From assembly GCF_023611925.1 (NCBI RefSeq), contig NZ_CP091456.1:372001-436000 (forward strand): 64,000 nt of DNA. Direction: 5' to 3'. The notes under the pieces are model-generated. The model ran no database searches, was not told the origin of the DNA, and saw only the letters and a program-made list of their open reading frames with translations. How positions within the stretch are numbered: the stretch's first letter is position 1; the number at the start of each line of letters is the position of its first letter. Made by a program: the position numbers and the translations under genes. This DNA comes from Avibacterium sp. 20-132 (lineage in GTDB: Bacteria; Pseudomonadota; Gammaproteobacteria; Enterobacterales; Pasteurellaceae). Positions 18,895 to 28,028 of the stretch are shown piece by piece.

Positions 18895-19731
18895 TTAAGC
18901 TAAAATACCAAAATAATATCCCACAATACCTACACCGAATAAAGCAAAAATAATGTACATTGCATTAATTTTTTTCTGTAATAAGTACATACATAAGAAT
19001 GTTAAACCTAACGCTGCAAGCCCGGGGAGCAGTTCATTTAATACGCTTTGTACTGTGGTAACAACCTCTTGCCCTTGCGAATTTACATAACGCGATAATT
19101 CAAGTGGAATATTGATGGTTGTCCATTTGGATACCAATGCCCCCATTACAAATAAACCGAGAATAGATGCTCCTTGCGTTAATTTTTGTAAGCGGCCGCC
19201 GCCCATATCTTGCACGATTTCCGTTCCTTTAGCATACCCATAATGAAAACCATACCAACGGGTTAACGCACGGAAAATATTAATACCGATGAAGAATAAT
19301 AATGGTCCTAACAGGCTGCCACTAATAGCTAGCCCAGCACCTAATGCGGCAAGGACAGGGCGTAATGTCCCCCAGAAGATCGGATCACCAACGCCTGCGA
19401 GTGGTCCCATAAGCCCGACTTTCACCCCACTAATCGCCGCATCATCAATATCTGTCGCACCGTTAGCACGTTCTTGCTCCATTGCTGCAGTAACCCCAAT
19501 GATTGATGAGGCGACCCAAGGTTGAGTATTAAAAAATTCAAGGTGGCGTTTTAATGCATCAGCCTGATCTTCTTTTTTGCTGTATAACCGTTTGATTGCG
19601 GGGATCATTGATACACAAAATCCCATTGCCTGCATACGCTCAAAGTTAAATGAGCCTAATAAAAATGTAGAACGCCAGTAAGTGCTACGAATATCTGCTT
19701 TAGTTAATTGTTTTTTCTCTGACATAATCAA
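18895..19731 (-). CDS. manZ: PTS mannose-family permease subunit IID
   Basis: A 278-residue IID component of a mannose-class phosphotransferase system, working with IIC as the membrane channel. Typical motifs include RSTFLLGSFNFERMQAMGFC, GLMGPLAGVGDPIFWGTLRP and YGFHYGYAKGT. Hydrophobic segments cluster in the C-terminal half. It starts ten bases after manY in the IIAB-IIC-IID order. Substrate is probably mannose, glucose, glucosamine or related amino sugars; sequence cannot settle which. Confidence 0.9.
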   Translation of the reverse strand: MIMSEKKQLTKADIRSTYWRSTFLLGSFNFERMQAMGFCVSMIPAIKRLYSKKEDQADALKRHLEFFNTQPWVASSIIGVTAAMEQERANGATDIDDAAISGVKVGLMGPLAGVGDPIFWGTLRPVLAALGAGLAISGSLLGPLLFFIGINIFRALTRWYGFHYGYAKGTEIVQDMGGGRLQKLTQGASILGLFVMGALVSKWTTINIPLELSRYVNSQGQEVVTTVQSVLNELLPGLAALGLTFLCMYLLQKKINAMYIIFALFGVGIVGYYFGILA

Positions 19732-19740
19732 TTCCTTCTC

Positions 19741-20538
19741 TTATAGACCTTCAAGTTCATCATCAGCAAGTTCTTTTTTCACCTTTCCAGCTGGCAAGGT
19801 TGCCTGATTAAAACGCGGATTTAATTGGATATAAATTAATGCTAAACAAGCCCCTAATAACCCTAAGCCCACAAGGTTATAATTAGAGAAAGAGGCAATC
19901 ACAAACCCTACAAAGAAAAATGGCATTAATGCACCAGCACGCATCATATTAATCACCATTGCATATCCCACAACAACGATAAAGCCCCCTGCAATTTGTA
20001 AGCCACGCGTTACCACTTCAGGAATTGCGTCTAACGCACTGGTTACAGTATCTGTACCTGCTACTAACGCAACAAAAAAAGTAGGAATAGCCACCCTCAA
20101 TGCCTGTAATGCTAAGCCTGAGAAATGGCACAATTCAATACCTCTGAAATTTGCTTCTTTGGCAAAATCATCTGCTTTATGTTGTAAGAAAATTGTGATA
20201 GTTCGCACAAAAATAGTTAACACCTGCCCTGCCGCTGCCACTGGAATTGCAATGGCAATGGCTGTGCCTTTATCTTGTCCACCTTTTATCACCAAAATAG
20301 CAGCAATCACAGAAGCTAATGCAGCGTCTGGTGCCATTGCAGCCCCTACATTCATCCAACCAAGCGCCAACATCTCAAGTGTTCCACCAATAATCACGCC
20401 AGAGGTAATATCTCCTAGCACTAAACCGATCAAGGTACAAGCGACTAACGGGCGATGAGTTTGTCTTTCATCTAATACGCTCCCCATACCGCAAATAGCG
20501 GCAACGAGGGTAACGAGGATAATTTCCATAGTTGTCAT
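19741..20538 (-). CDS. manY: PTS mannose-family permease subunit IIC
   Basis: A 265-residue polytopic IIC subunit. Early residues MTTMEIILVTLVAAICGMGSV and the glycine-rich GLVLGDITSGVIIGGTLEML motif are typical of the Man family. It forms the sugar path with ManZ in the inner membrane. It lies 17 bases downstream of manX and is clearly part of the same operon. Length is normal (E. coli ManY 266). Confidence 0.91.
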   Translation of the reverse strand: MTTMEIILVTLVAAICGMGSVLDERQTHRPLVACTLIGLVLGDITSGVIIGGTLEMLALGWMNVGAAMAPDAALASVIAAILVIKGGQDKGTAIAIAIPVAAAGQVLTIFVRTITIFLQHKADDFAKEANFRGIELCHFSGLALQALRVAIPTFFVALVAGTDTVTSALDAIPEVVTRGLQIAGGFIVVVGYAMVINMMRAGALMPFFFVGFVIASFSNYNLVGLGLLGACLALIYIQLNPRFNQATLPAGKVKKELADDELEGL

Positions 20539-20554
20539 AAATAAGTCCTCTTAA

Positions 20555-21529
20555 TTAAAATTTTAATGCATCAAGTTTTTGTTTAGTTAATGGCTCTTTT
20601 GGACTACTTGCCACCTGCTGCAAGCTAAGCTCAACCCCTAAATCTAATAATTTGTAAAATGCGTCCACATCTTGTTGGTTTACTGTCACTGCTTGTGAAA
20701 GCTGTTGATTGCCTTCTTTGTAGGTCATCCCCCCCACATTCACTTTATCCACTTTTACACCGCCTTCAATTAAGCGAACAATATCTGTCGGATTAGTAAC
20801 AAGCCACAGGATATTTTTCCCAGCATATTTAGGGTTGTGGTAAACCTTAATGGCTTTTTCTACAGGAATCACATAGGATTTCAAATGTTCTGGTGCAACT
20901 TGCAAGAGCAAATCACGACGGATAGGATCATCAGCAACCTCATCACTCACTGCAAAAATTGCCTCACACTTCACTGATTTTGCCCAAGAAGTTGCCACCT
21001 GACCGTGAATTAACCGACTATCAATACGCAATAATGAAATATTCATATTGCCAGAAAGTGCGGTGCTTTTTTCTGCTGTTTTTGTTGCCTCAAACGTTAT
21101 AGCCTGCGCTGGTTCAGCCTGTTTTTTTGTTGTTTTTTCAGGCTGGAAAGATCGTACAGCGGCCACGCCCACTTCTTTTGCGGTATTTACCAGTTCATCA
21201 AGCGCAACAGAATCTTTAGCATCTAGCACTTCAAGAAGCATTGGTAAATTCACCCCTGTTACAATATCCGTATTTTCTCCACGTGTTGTGGCAACACGGC
21301 TTGCCGCGTTATACGGGCTACCACCAAATAAATCCACCAAAAATAAAACAGGTTCATTTTCTGGTAATTGCGCAATAATCGTTTGGTATTTCTCGATTAA
21401 ATGTTCACCACCCTCACCCGGTAAAAAGGTTACAACGTGGGTATTTTCATCTTCGCCGTAAACCATTGCCGCTGAATTTACCAGTTCTTCTGAAAATTTA
21501 CCGTGCGTTGCAACAATAATATGGGTCAT
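20555..21529 (-). CDS. manX: PTS mannose-family phosphotransfer subunit IIAB
   Basis: A 324-residue cytoplasmic IIA-IIB fusion. The IIA domain spans residues 1-~130, with phosphorylated H9 in IIVATHGKFS and the DLFGGSPYNAA loop. A flexible Thr/Lys/Ala-rich linker at ~131-160 follows. The IIB domain begins near 162, with active H175 in RIDSRLIHGQVATSW. An internal uptake signal lies in the linker. The start follows GGAGGTTAT. It opens the manXYZ operon; two LacI/Cra-like operators and a CRP-like site lie upstream. In Pasteurellaceae this family may be the main hexose PTS. Confidence 0.92.
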   Translation of the reverse strand: MTHIIVATHGKFSEELVNSAAMVYGEDENTHVVTFLPGEGGEHLIEKYQTIIAQLPENEPVLFLVDLFGGSPYNAASRVATTRGENTDIVTGVNLPMLLEVLDAKDSVALDELVNTAKEVGVAAVRSFQPEKTTKKQAEPAQAITFEATKTAEKSTALSGNMNISLLRIDSRLIHGQVATSWAKSVKCEAIFAVSDEVADDPIRRDLLLQVAPEHLKSYVIPVEKAIKVYHNPKYAGKNILWLVTNPTDIVRLIEGGVKVDKVNVGGMTYKEGNQQLSQAVTVNQQDVDAFYKLLDLGVELSLQQVASSPKEPLTKQKLDALKF

Positions 21530-21552
21530 ATAACCTCCAAATTTAATTGAAA

Positions 21553-21594
21553 AAACGTTTCAGCAAAATAAAAAAAACAATGCAACCGTTTGCA
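21553..21594. promoter_or_regulatory. Paired LacI/Cra-like operators upstream of manX
   Basis: On the minus strand GCTGAAACGTTT (21564-21553) matches the strong half of the Cra/FruR site GCTGAAACGTTTCA. TGCAACCGTTTGCA (21581-21594) is a near-palindrome with the central CG of LacI-family operators. The centres are 31 bp apart, about three helical turns, in the manX/cof divergent gap. The regulator is inferred only at family level. Confidence 0.5.
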
Positions 21595-21650
21595 ATGCCT
21601 TGAAAGTGTAATCCTAATTTTTAGTAGATTAAATGTCTTTTTGCTGGAAA

Positions 21651-21666
21651 TATGATCTACATCACA
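21651..21666. promoter_or_regulatory. CRP-like site in the manX/cof divergent region
   Basis: TATGA-TCTACA-TCACA differs from the CRP consensus at one base. Its centre is about 130 bases from the manX start and could act on manX, the cof-like gene, or both. Confidence 0.55.
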
Positions 21667-21767
21667 AAAAGAAACAAAGAAGAAATAAGCTATTTATTGA
21701 GCCTTTACTTTTTAATGAGGGATTTTTAGAATGGAAACGCAATTTGTCTGGAAAAGGAGTAATCGCA

Positions 21768-22559
21768 ATGGCATATAAAATGGTTTTCTCGGATATGGAC
21801 GGCACCTTGCTCAATAGCAAACATCAGATTAGTCCAACAACCTCCCAAGCCATACAAAATATTATGCGAAAAAACATTCCCTTTATTCCTGTATCAGCCC
21901 GCCCACCTTATGCCATTTTGCCCTATATGAAGCAGCTTTGTAATGATAATGAGATCATTTGTTATAGTGGCGCATTAATTTTAGATAAAAATCTCACCGC
22001 ACTTTATTCTATTACCTTAGAAAATACGCTTTTACCCCAGCTAGAACGTATCTTAGACCATAATCCCGCTCTTTCGGTGAGCTATTACTCTCATCTTGAT
22101 TGGTTTAGCACAAACCTAAACAACAGTTGGATTAAGCAAGAAAGCGAAATTACCGGGCTAATAGCAAAAGAAAAACCGCGACATTTAAGCAATATACATA
22201 AAATACTATTAATGGGAGACGCAGCCTATATTGAGCGAATTGAACCCTTACTCAAACAACAATTTCCACAGCTTGCTATCCACCGTTCTAAGAAAGAATA
22301 TTTAGAGATAATGAATAAGGCTGCAACCAAGGCCAATGCCATTCAATTTATGGCACAAAGAGCAGCGGTAGATAAAGCTGATATTATTGCATTTGGTGAT
22401 AATTTTAATGATCTTGATATGCTGCAATATGTAGGATTAGGAATCGCAATGGGAAATTCACCAGATGAAATTAAACGTCTTGCCAAACAAATCACCGCAA
22501 CCAATGACGAAGACGGTATTGCGTTAAGTCTCAAGCAAATTTTTTCGCTTTCGTCTTAA
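21768..22559 (+). CDS. HAD-superfamily sugar-phosphatase, Cof/type IIB
   Basis: A 263-residue HAD phosphatase. The nucleophile motif FSDMDGTLLNS holds the two catalytic aspartates. Motif II lies in PVSARPP, the lysine motif near KAATKANAIQF, and motif IV in IIAFGDNFNDLDML. The cap is the C2B type of Cof enzymes, which dephosphorylate sugar phosphates, PLP, FMN and similar small substrates. The start at 21768 follows AAAGGAGTAATCGCA; a longer frame from 21633 lacks a ribosome site. It is divergent from manXYZ and may relieve sugar-phosphate stress, an inference from position. Confidence 0.85.
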   Translation: MAYKMVFSDMDGTLLNSKHQISPTTSQAIQNIMRKNIPFIPVSARPPYAILPYMKQLCNDNEIICYSGALILDKNLTALYSITLENTLLPQLERILDHNPALSVSYYSHLDWFSTNLNNSWIKQESEITGLIAKEKPRHLSNIHKILLMGDAAYIERIEPLLKQQFPQLAIHRSKKEYLEIMNKAATKANAIQFMAQRAAVDKADIIAFGDNFNDLDMLQYVGLGIAMGNSPDEIKRLAKQITATNDEDGIALSLKQIFSLSS

Positions 22560-22642
22560 CATCATAAAATGGCTCTCCATATTAAAGCACAAAAAAATCT
22601 AATTCTAACGATAAATTAATATCTTAGATCCCTTTTACACAA

Positions 22643-22685
22643 TGTGATCCAGCTCAATTTTTGCGTCTAATGAAATCACTATAAT
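22643..22685 (+). promoter_or_regulatory. aspA promoter with CRP-like site at -41.5
   Basis: TGTGA-TCCAGC-TCAAT at 22643-22658 has one perfect CRP half. TATAAT lies at 22680-22685. With a start at about 22692 the site centre is 41.5 bases upstream. E. coli aspA is CRP-activated, so the layout fits established regulation. Confidence 0.6.
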
Positions 22686-22719
22686 GGTTTTACAAACAAC
22701 CTCACATAAGGAAATTATG

Positions 22720-24147
22720 ATGCAAAATACACGTATTGAAATAGATTTATTAGGTGAACGTGAAGTACCCAATGAGGCTTACTGGGGCATTCATACTTTG
22801 CGTGCAATGGAAAATTTCAACATTTCAGACAAGACGATTTCTGATGTACCCGAATTTATCCGCGGAATGGTTATGGTGAAAAAAGCCACCGCACTTGCTA
22901 ATGGTGAGTTAGGTGCGATTCCGAAAAAAATTGCTAATGCCATTGTTAAAGCCTGCGATGAAGTGCTAGAAAATGGACGTTGTATGGATCAATTCCCAAC
23001 TGATGTATATCAAGGTGGTGCTGGGACTTCTGTCAATATGAATACGAATGAAGTCATTGCCAACCTTGCGTTGGAATTATTAGGGCATAAAAAAGGGGAA
23101 TACGACATTATCAACCCAATGGATCACGTTAATGCCAGCCAATCCACCAACGATGCCTACCCGACAGGTTTCCGTATTGCGGTATATAACAGCATTATGC
23201 ACTTGCTGAAAAATATCCGTTATCTACAAAAAGGGTTTGATGCAAAAGCAAAAGCTTTTTCTCATGTACTTAAAATGGGGCGTACTCAGTTACAAGATGC
23301 TGTTCCAATGACTGTAGGGCAAGAATTTAAAGCCTTCTCCGTGTTATTGGAAGAAGAAGTACGCAACCTAAAACGCACCGCAAAGTTATTACTTGAAGTC
23401 AATCTCGGCGCAACAGCAATCGGCACGGGTTTAAATACACCTGAAGGCTATGCAGAATTAGCAGTGAAATATCTCGCTGAAGTGAGCCAATTACCTTGCG
23501 TACCTTCGGAAAACTTGATTGAAGCCACTTCTGACTGTGGGGCTTATGTAATGGTTCACAGTGCTTTAAAACGTACTGCAGTGAAATTATCCAAAGTATG
23601 TAATGATTTACGTCTTCTCTCTTCTGGTCCACGAGCAGGTTTAAATGAAATCAATTTACCTGAATTACAGGCGGGTTCATCTATTATGCCAGCGAAAGTA
23701 AACCCTGTTGTACCAGAAGTGGTGAACCAAGTCTGTTTTAAAGTGATCGGTAACGATACCACTGTAACCTTCGCTGCCGAAGCAGGCCAATTACAGCTTA
23801 ACGTAATGGAACCTGTCATTGGTCAAGCAATGTTTGAATCCATTGAGCTTCTCAACAATGCGTGTGTGAACTTACGTGATAAATGCGTGAATGGTATTAC
23901 TGTCAATACAGATGTGTGCCAAAACTATGTCTTAAATTCCATTGGTATTGTTACTTATCTCAATCCATTTATTGGTCATCATAATGGGGATATCGTCGGT
24001 AAGATTTGTGCTGAGACAGGGAAAAGTGTACGCGAAGTAGTGCTAGAACGTGGCTTGCTGACAGAAGCACAACTCGATGATATTTTATCGCTAGAAAACC
24101 TAATGAATCCTCGTTATAAAGCAACGCGCTTTACTGAAGAGAAATAA
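22720..24147 (+). CDS. aspA: Aspartate ammonia-lyase (aspartase)
   Basis: A 475-residue fumarase/aspartase-family enzyme that converts aspartate to fumarate and ammonia, feeding fumarate respiration when oxygen is absent. The signature [15 protein letters not shown] is clear, and so are [15 protein letters not shown] and the start [19 protein letters not shown]. Two adjacent ATG codons (22717, 22720) are possible; 22720 has better spacing from AAGGA. A further upstream in-frame ATG at 22684 overlaps the -10 and is rejected. Monocistronic, with its own terminator. Confidence 0.95.
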   Translation: MQNTRIEIDLLGEREVPNEAYWGIHTLRAMENFNISDKTISDVPEFIRGMVMVKKATALANGELGAIPKKIANAIVKACDEVLENGRCMDQFPTDVYQGGAGTSVNMNTNEVIANLALELLGHKKGEYDIINPMDHVNASQSTNDAYPTGFRIAVYNSIMHLLKNIRYLQKGFDAKAKAFSHVLKMGRTQLQDAVPMTVGQEFKAFSVLLEEEVRNLKRTAKLLLEVNLGATAIGTGLNTPEGYAELAVKYLAEVSQLPCVPSENLIEATSDCGAYVMVHSALKRTAVKLSKVCNDLRLLSSGPRAGLNEINLPELQAGSSIMPAKVNPVVPEVVNQVCFKVIGNDTTVTFAAEAGQLQLNVMEPVIGQAMFESIELLNNACVNLRDKCVNGITVNTDVCQNYVLNSIGIVTYLNPFIGHHNGDIVGKICAETGKSVREVVLERGLLTEAQLDDILSLENLMNPRYKATRFTEEK

Positions 24148-24167
24148 GCGCATTAAATTAAATCATC

Positions 24168-24213
24168 AAGTGCGGTGAAAAATTCCCAACTTTTCCACCG
24201 CACTTATTTTTTT
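24168..24213 (+). terminator. Uptake-signal terminator of aspA
   Basis: AAGTGCGGT (24168-24176) and ACCGCACTT (24197-24205), with the stem extended by GAAAAA/TTTTCC-type pairing, then eight T. Confidence 0.88.
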
Positions 24214-24450
24214 ATGAGTGAAAAGGTTTGGTTACTAAAAATATCGCTAAAGGCAATAATATTTACCATTTGAAGAACTTTTCAAAATTCCCAATCTGCT
24301 TATTTCTTTGAATAAAGGTTTTTTATTATACAAATAAGTCTTTATGTCAAAAGAAATGACGTATAGGTATGCATATTAAGTTGTCTCTATATTGCCTTAT
24401 TTTGATTGAAAAAAGATAAAGAGAAAATAATAGAAAATCTAGGTAAAGAA
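24214..24450. other. AT-rich gap without recognised gene
   Basis: Between the aspA terminator and the tRNA terminator I see only AT-rich sequence with no convincing reading frame, promoter or repeat. The full gene-free stretch is 24148-24489. Confidence 0.6.
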
Positions 24451-24476
24451 AAAGCCCTCTTATTTAAGAGGGCTTT
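24451..24476. terminator. Terminator downstream of tRNA-Ser
   Basis: AAAGCCCTCTTA (24451-24462) and TAAGAGGGCTTT (24465-24476) form a 12-bp perfect inverted repeat. Runs of A and T flank it, so it works on either strand; it lies just past the 3' end of the minus-strand tRNA. Confidence 0.88.
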
Positions 24477-24489
24477 TTCAAAAATTTGA

Positions 24490-24579
24490 TGGCGGAGGAA
24501 GTGAGATTCGAACTCACGGAGGGCGTAAACCCTCGCCGGTTTTCAAGACCGGTGCCTTCAACCACTCGACCATTCCTCC
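24490..24579 (-). tRNA. tRNA-Ser (anticodon UGA)
   Basis: The minus strand folds as a 90-base class II tRNA. The acceptor stem GGAGGAA pairs with TTCCTCC, followed by G and an encoded CCA. The anticodon stem-loop CCGGT-CTTGAAA-ACCGG carries TGA. A long variable arm (CGAGGG/CCCTCC region) and the T-loop GTTCGAATC are present. The long variable arm and anticodon identify a serine tRNA reading UCA/UCG/UCU codons. Confidence 0.97.
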
Positions 24580-24690
24580 GTGATTTAAGCGAGGTGAATA
24601 ATACGAATTTTGCTATACCAAGTCAAGCAGGAAAATAAAAAATTAATTTGATTGCTTTTTTTTACAGCAACTTGTTTAGCACTTAAACAA

Positions 24691-24725
24691 AAAACCGAGC
24701 ATTAAAACAATTAATGCTCGGTTTT
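24691..24725 (-). terminator. Rho-independent terminator of rne
   Basis: A 15-bp perfect inverted repeat (24691-24705 with 24711-24725) around loop AACAA, with a T run on the minus strand. Confidence 0.92.
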
Positions 24726-24744
24726 ATTTCTACCAAAAGAAGAA

Positions 24745-27603
24745 TTATTCTTCCGCTACTGCTTTAGTTGGCTCGGAATAAACGTGGCTAATCGCACTAT
24801 GATGACCTGCCGAACCACGCCCATAAAAATAATAGCGCGACTCTTTCCATTCAACGATTGGGTAAGCCGTATTTTCACTTTCAATCGCTTTCGCTAATGT
24901 CATTTGTGCTTGGGTATGTTGAACGGCAGATACCGTACCTAAACGCCCAGTAAATTCATAAGTGCGGTCAGTTTTTTCCTCAATTTTTTCTGATTGAGGT
25001 AAATTTTCTACTGCATTTGCCGTTGGCTCCGCACTCGCTGAATTCAAACGTTGTAAAGAAGCTTGTACTTTTTTCTCCACGGATTCATTTGCCGGCTGAG
25101 TAACAAATCCTGCTAAGGGTTTAGGCTCGTCAGCACTGCTTTGCACGATTAATTTCGTTGCAGGCGTGATCACTTCTGCTTCTGATTCTGATTCTGATTC
25201 TGCTTTATTATTTTGTTGTTCAAGCAATTCATCGACAGACAAAAATGCGTTGCCTTTATTATTGATGAAGGCACTACTATCAATCCACACTTTACCACTC
25301 GCTAATTCAGGCGATGCCACGGCGGAAAATAATGGCATTGGTGATTTTTCTTCACCTTGCGATTGACGGCGACGACGAGGGTTATTCACGCGTAAATGGC
25401 GTGGTAAACGGCGGCGATTATCACGCTGTTTTTCATCGTTATCTGTATTCACCTCAATATCAACAACAGGGGCGACCACATTTTCTACGGGGCTTACTTC
25501 AACCATATCTTTGGGAGCAGCTTCCACTGCCACTGGATGTGTTTCCACCGTATCTGTCATTTCTGTTATTGGTGCAATAGGTGCTTGAACGTCGGCAACT
25601 CGCACTTTTTTGCGTAAATCACGGCGCTGACGACGTGGCTGAACCTGTTCAACCACTTCCTCAATTACCTTCGTTTCTGCAAGGTTAGTTTGGTAGTTGT
25701 CATCAATCTGTGCTTTTTTTGCCTTACGAGAGGAACGGGCCTCTTGATCTAGCGCTTTATCTTGACGCTTATCTTCCACATTACGCCCGCTTTCATTACG
25801 ATTACGACGCGTGTTACGACGCTCTTGATTGCGGCGGCGGTTATTTTTATTGGAACGATTTGGCGTTTTCTTTGTTTCTTTTTCTTCCACAAAGAGCGCT
25901 TTAATTTTTGCTAAAATGCGAGAAATAAGTGAAGGTTTATTTTCTTTCTTTGCCACAGGCATTGGTGCCGGCGTTTCTATCGCGAGAGAGACTGCAGCAT
26001 TTTCCAACACACTTTCTGTGGTTACTGCTGCCGTTTCAATATTACGCGTAACTAAAGATTCTTCTGCAATAAAGCTATCCTCTTTGTCTTGATGCAATTT
26101 GGCTAAATTATAACTTAGCTCATTCACATCCTCCCCTTCGCGTACTCGGAACACGCTGAAATGTGGGGTTTCCATTGCTTCATTTGGGGCAACCACAATA
26201 TCTACATTATGACGTTTTTCAATGCTACTAATGGCTTTACGTTTTTCATTTAATAGGTAAGATGCAATCTGAACAGGCACAATGGTATGTACCTGTTTGG
26301 TATTTTCTTTGATTGCCTCTTCTTCCAATAAACGCAAAATGGATAACGAAAGTGATTCATTATCACGAATTTTCCCCGTGCCTTGACAACGTGGACAAAT
26401 GTGGTGAGAAGATTCCCCTAAAGATGGGCTTAAGCGCTGACGGCTCATTTCCAATAGACCGAAACGAGAAATACGGCTAATTTGGATTCGCGCACGATCT
26501 TGGCGTACCGCATCACGTATGCGATTTTCCACTTCACGTTGATGACGAATTGGGGTCATATCAATGAAGTCAATCACAATTAGCCCACCTAAATCGCGCA
26601 AGCGTAATTGGCGTGCAATTTCATCAGCGGCTTCAAGATTGGTGTTGAGTGCGGTTTCTTCAATATCACCACCACGGGTTGAACGGGCCGAGTTAATATC
26701 AATCGCCGTGAGTGCTTCTGTCACATCAATGACAATAGAGCCGCCCGATGGTAAGCGCACTTCTCGTTGAAATGCAGATTCAATTTGCGATTCAATTTGA
26801 TAGTGGCTGAATAGTGGCACTTCCCCCTGATAGAGTTTGACACGATTGATAAAATCAGGACGGACTAACTTAATATGGGCTTTTGCTTTTTCGTAAATTT
26901 TTTGGTTATCAATCAAAATTTCGCCAATATCACGGCGTAAATAATCACGAATCGCGCGTACAATCACATCACTTTCTTGGTGAATTAAGAAAGGAGCAGG
27001 ACGGCTTTCAGAGGCTTGCTTAATGGCTTCCCAGTGATGTAAAAGCACTTTTAAATCCCACTGTAATTCCTCAGGGGATTTGCCCACACCGGCCGTGCGT
27101 ACGATTAACCCTACGCCTTCAGGCACATCAAGAGAGCTTAAGGCTTCTTTTAATTCTAAACGTTCTTCCCCTTCAATGCGGCGAGAAATCCCTCCCGCTC
27201 TTGGGTTATTTGGCATAATCACCAAATAGCTACCCGCTAAGGAAACGAAGGTGGTCAGTGCTGCGCCTTTATTACCACGTTCTTCTTTGTTGACTTGAAC
27301 GATGACTTCTTGTCCCTCGTGCAAAATATCACGAATATTTGGACGACCTTGATACACATAATCAGCAGGGAAGTATTCACGGGCAATTTCTTTTAAAGGT
27401 AGGAAACCGTGGCGTTCTGCACCGTAATCCACAAAGGCAGCTTCTAAGCTAGGTTCAACGCGAGTGATACGGCCTTTATAGATATTGGCCTTTTTTTGTT
27501 CGTGACCCGGATTTTCGATATCCAAGTCAAATAGGCGTTGTCCATCAACGAGGGCAACACGCAACTCCTCTTTTTGGGTTGCGTTAATTAACATTCTTTT
27601 CAT
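24745..27603 (-). CDS. rne: Ribonuclease E, degradosome scaffold
   Basis: A 952-residue endoribonuclease that starts mRNA decay and matures rRNA and tRNA. The S1 domain lies near residues 39-120. The DNase I-like catalytic core has the two metal aspartates in [13 protein letters not shown] and [11 protein letters not shown]. The Zn-link is CPRCQGTG near 403. The C-terminal half keeps the E. coli landmarks in shorter form: an amphipathic membrane helix ([13 protein letters not shown]), Arg-rich RNA-binding tracts, a [11 protein letters not shown] segment near the enolase site, and a C-terminal [15 protein letters not shown] resembling the PNPase site. E. coli RNase E is 1061 residues. The long leader upstream suggests autoregulation. 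Confidence 0.95.
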   Translation of the reverse strand: MKRMLINATQKEELRVALVDGQRLFDLDIENPGHEQKKANIYKGRITRVEPSLEAAFVDYGAERHGFLPLKEIAREYFPADYVYQGRPNIRDILHEGQEVIVQVNKEERGNKGAALTTFVSLAGSYLVIMPNNPRAGGISRRIEGEERLELKEALSSLDVPEGVGLIVRTAGVGKSPEELQWDLKVLLHHWEAIKQASESRPAPFLIHQESDVIVRAIRDYLRRDIGEILIDNQKIYEKAKAHIKLVRPDFINRVKLYQGEVPLFSHYQIESQIESAFQREVRLPSGGSIVIDVTEALTAIDINSARSTRGGDIEETALNTNLEAADEIARQLRLRDLGGLIVIDFIDMTPIRHQREVENRIRDAVRQDRARIQISRISRFGLLEMSRQRLSPSLGESSHHICPRCQGTGKIRDNESLSLSILRLLEEEAIKENTKQVHTIVPVQIASYLLNEKRKAISSIEKRHNVDIVVAPNEAMETPHFSVFRVREGEDVNELSYNLAKLHQDKEDSFIAEESLVTRNIETAAVTTESVLENAAVSLAIETPAPMPVAKKENKPSLISRILAKIKALFVEEKETKKTPNRSNKNNRRRNQERRNTRRNRNESGRNVEDKRQDKALDQEARSSRKAKKAQIDDNYQTNLAETKVIEEVVEQVQPRRQRRDLRKKVRVADVQAPIAPITEMTDTVETHPVAVEAAPKDMVEVSPVENVVAPVVDIEVNTDNDEKQRDNRRRLPRHLRVNNPRRRRQSQGEEKSPMPLFSAVASPELASGKVWIDSSAFINNKGNAFLSVDELLEQQNNKAESESESEAEVITPATKLIVQSSADEPKPLAGFVTQPANESVEKKVQASLQRLNSASAEPTANAVENLPQSEKIEEKTDRTYEFTGRLGTVSAVQHTQAQMTLAKAIESENTAYPIVEWKESRYYFYGRGSAGHHSAISHVYSEPTKAVAEE
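25174..25203 (-). repeat. Hexamer tandem repeat in rne
   Basis: Five units of TTCTGA/TTCTGC (plus strand) encode alternating Ser-Glu in the RNase E tail. Each unit is six bases, so gain or loss would keep the frame. Confidence 0.85.
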
Positions 27604-27944
27604 TCGATTTTCTCTTATATTTTCATTTTAAATTTGTCATAAAAAACCACCGCACTTTGGCTTCGCAATCGACCTCGTGTCTGTCGCAAAATGTCATTCT
27701 CTCGACTGTCAGTTGCTGGGTGCATTGATTGCGTTATCGAAACATAATTTTCGATACAAACAAAATGATTGAAATATTATTTTGCAAGCGTGGATGATTT
27801 TTATCACTCTTATTGTCCATTTTTCTGTTATCGCTGTAACAAAATCAAATTAGACAAATTTATTTTATAAAACAACGTCTTATGCCGTTTGCTGCGTTAT
27901 TTTTAAGGTTATCTCATTTTTCCCAGTAAGCTGGCAAAAATTCG

Positions 27945-27972
27945 CCCTATTATCTAACGATAGGGATTTTTT
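27945..27972 (+). terminator. Orphan terminator-like hairpin upstream of rluC
   Basis: CCCTAT (27945-27950), loop of about 9, ATAGGG (27960-27965), then ATTTTTT. It precedes the rluC promoter on the plus strand with no gene upstream to terminate, and may end a small RNA. Confidence 0.5.
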
Positions 27973-27995
27973 AGCAAGGTAAATCCGCGTATTTA

Positions 27996-28004
27996 TGCTA
28001 TAAT
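27996..28004 (+). promoter_or_regulatory. rluC promoter, extended -10
   Basis: TG-C-TATAAT: a perfect -10 with the extended TG element. Transcription would begin near 28011, only about 18 bases before the rluC ATG. Confidence 0.6.
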
Positions 28005-28028
28005 CCGCCCAATTTAGCAAACGATAAA

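Larger units (their letters stand above)
27604..28028. other. Divergent rne/rluC region, long rne leader
   Basis: This 425-base gap holds the rne leader on the minus strand and the rluC promoter on the plus strand. It contains one uptake signal (27646 region), AT-rich sequence and a terminator-like hairpin at 27945. No convincing reading frame is seen. E. coli rne has a ~360-base leader with hairpins for autoregulation, which may be the counterpart. Confidence 0.55.

Noticed and set aside
22684..22719. Upstream ATG as the aspA start
   Set aside because: It overlaps the -10 hexamer; the downstream start fits the family.
24490..24579. tRNA-Ser as an integration site for a mobile element
   Set aside because: No integrase, repeated tRNA fragment or foreign gene flanks it; rne follows directly.
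25174..25203. Hexamer tandem repeat in rne as a phase-variation tract
   Set aside because: The unit is six bases and in frame, so slippage would change tail length but not switch the gene off.
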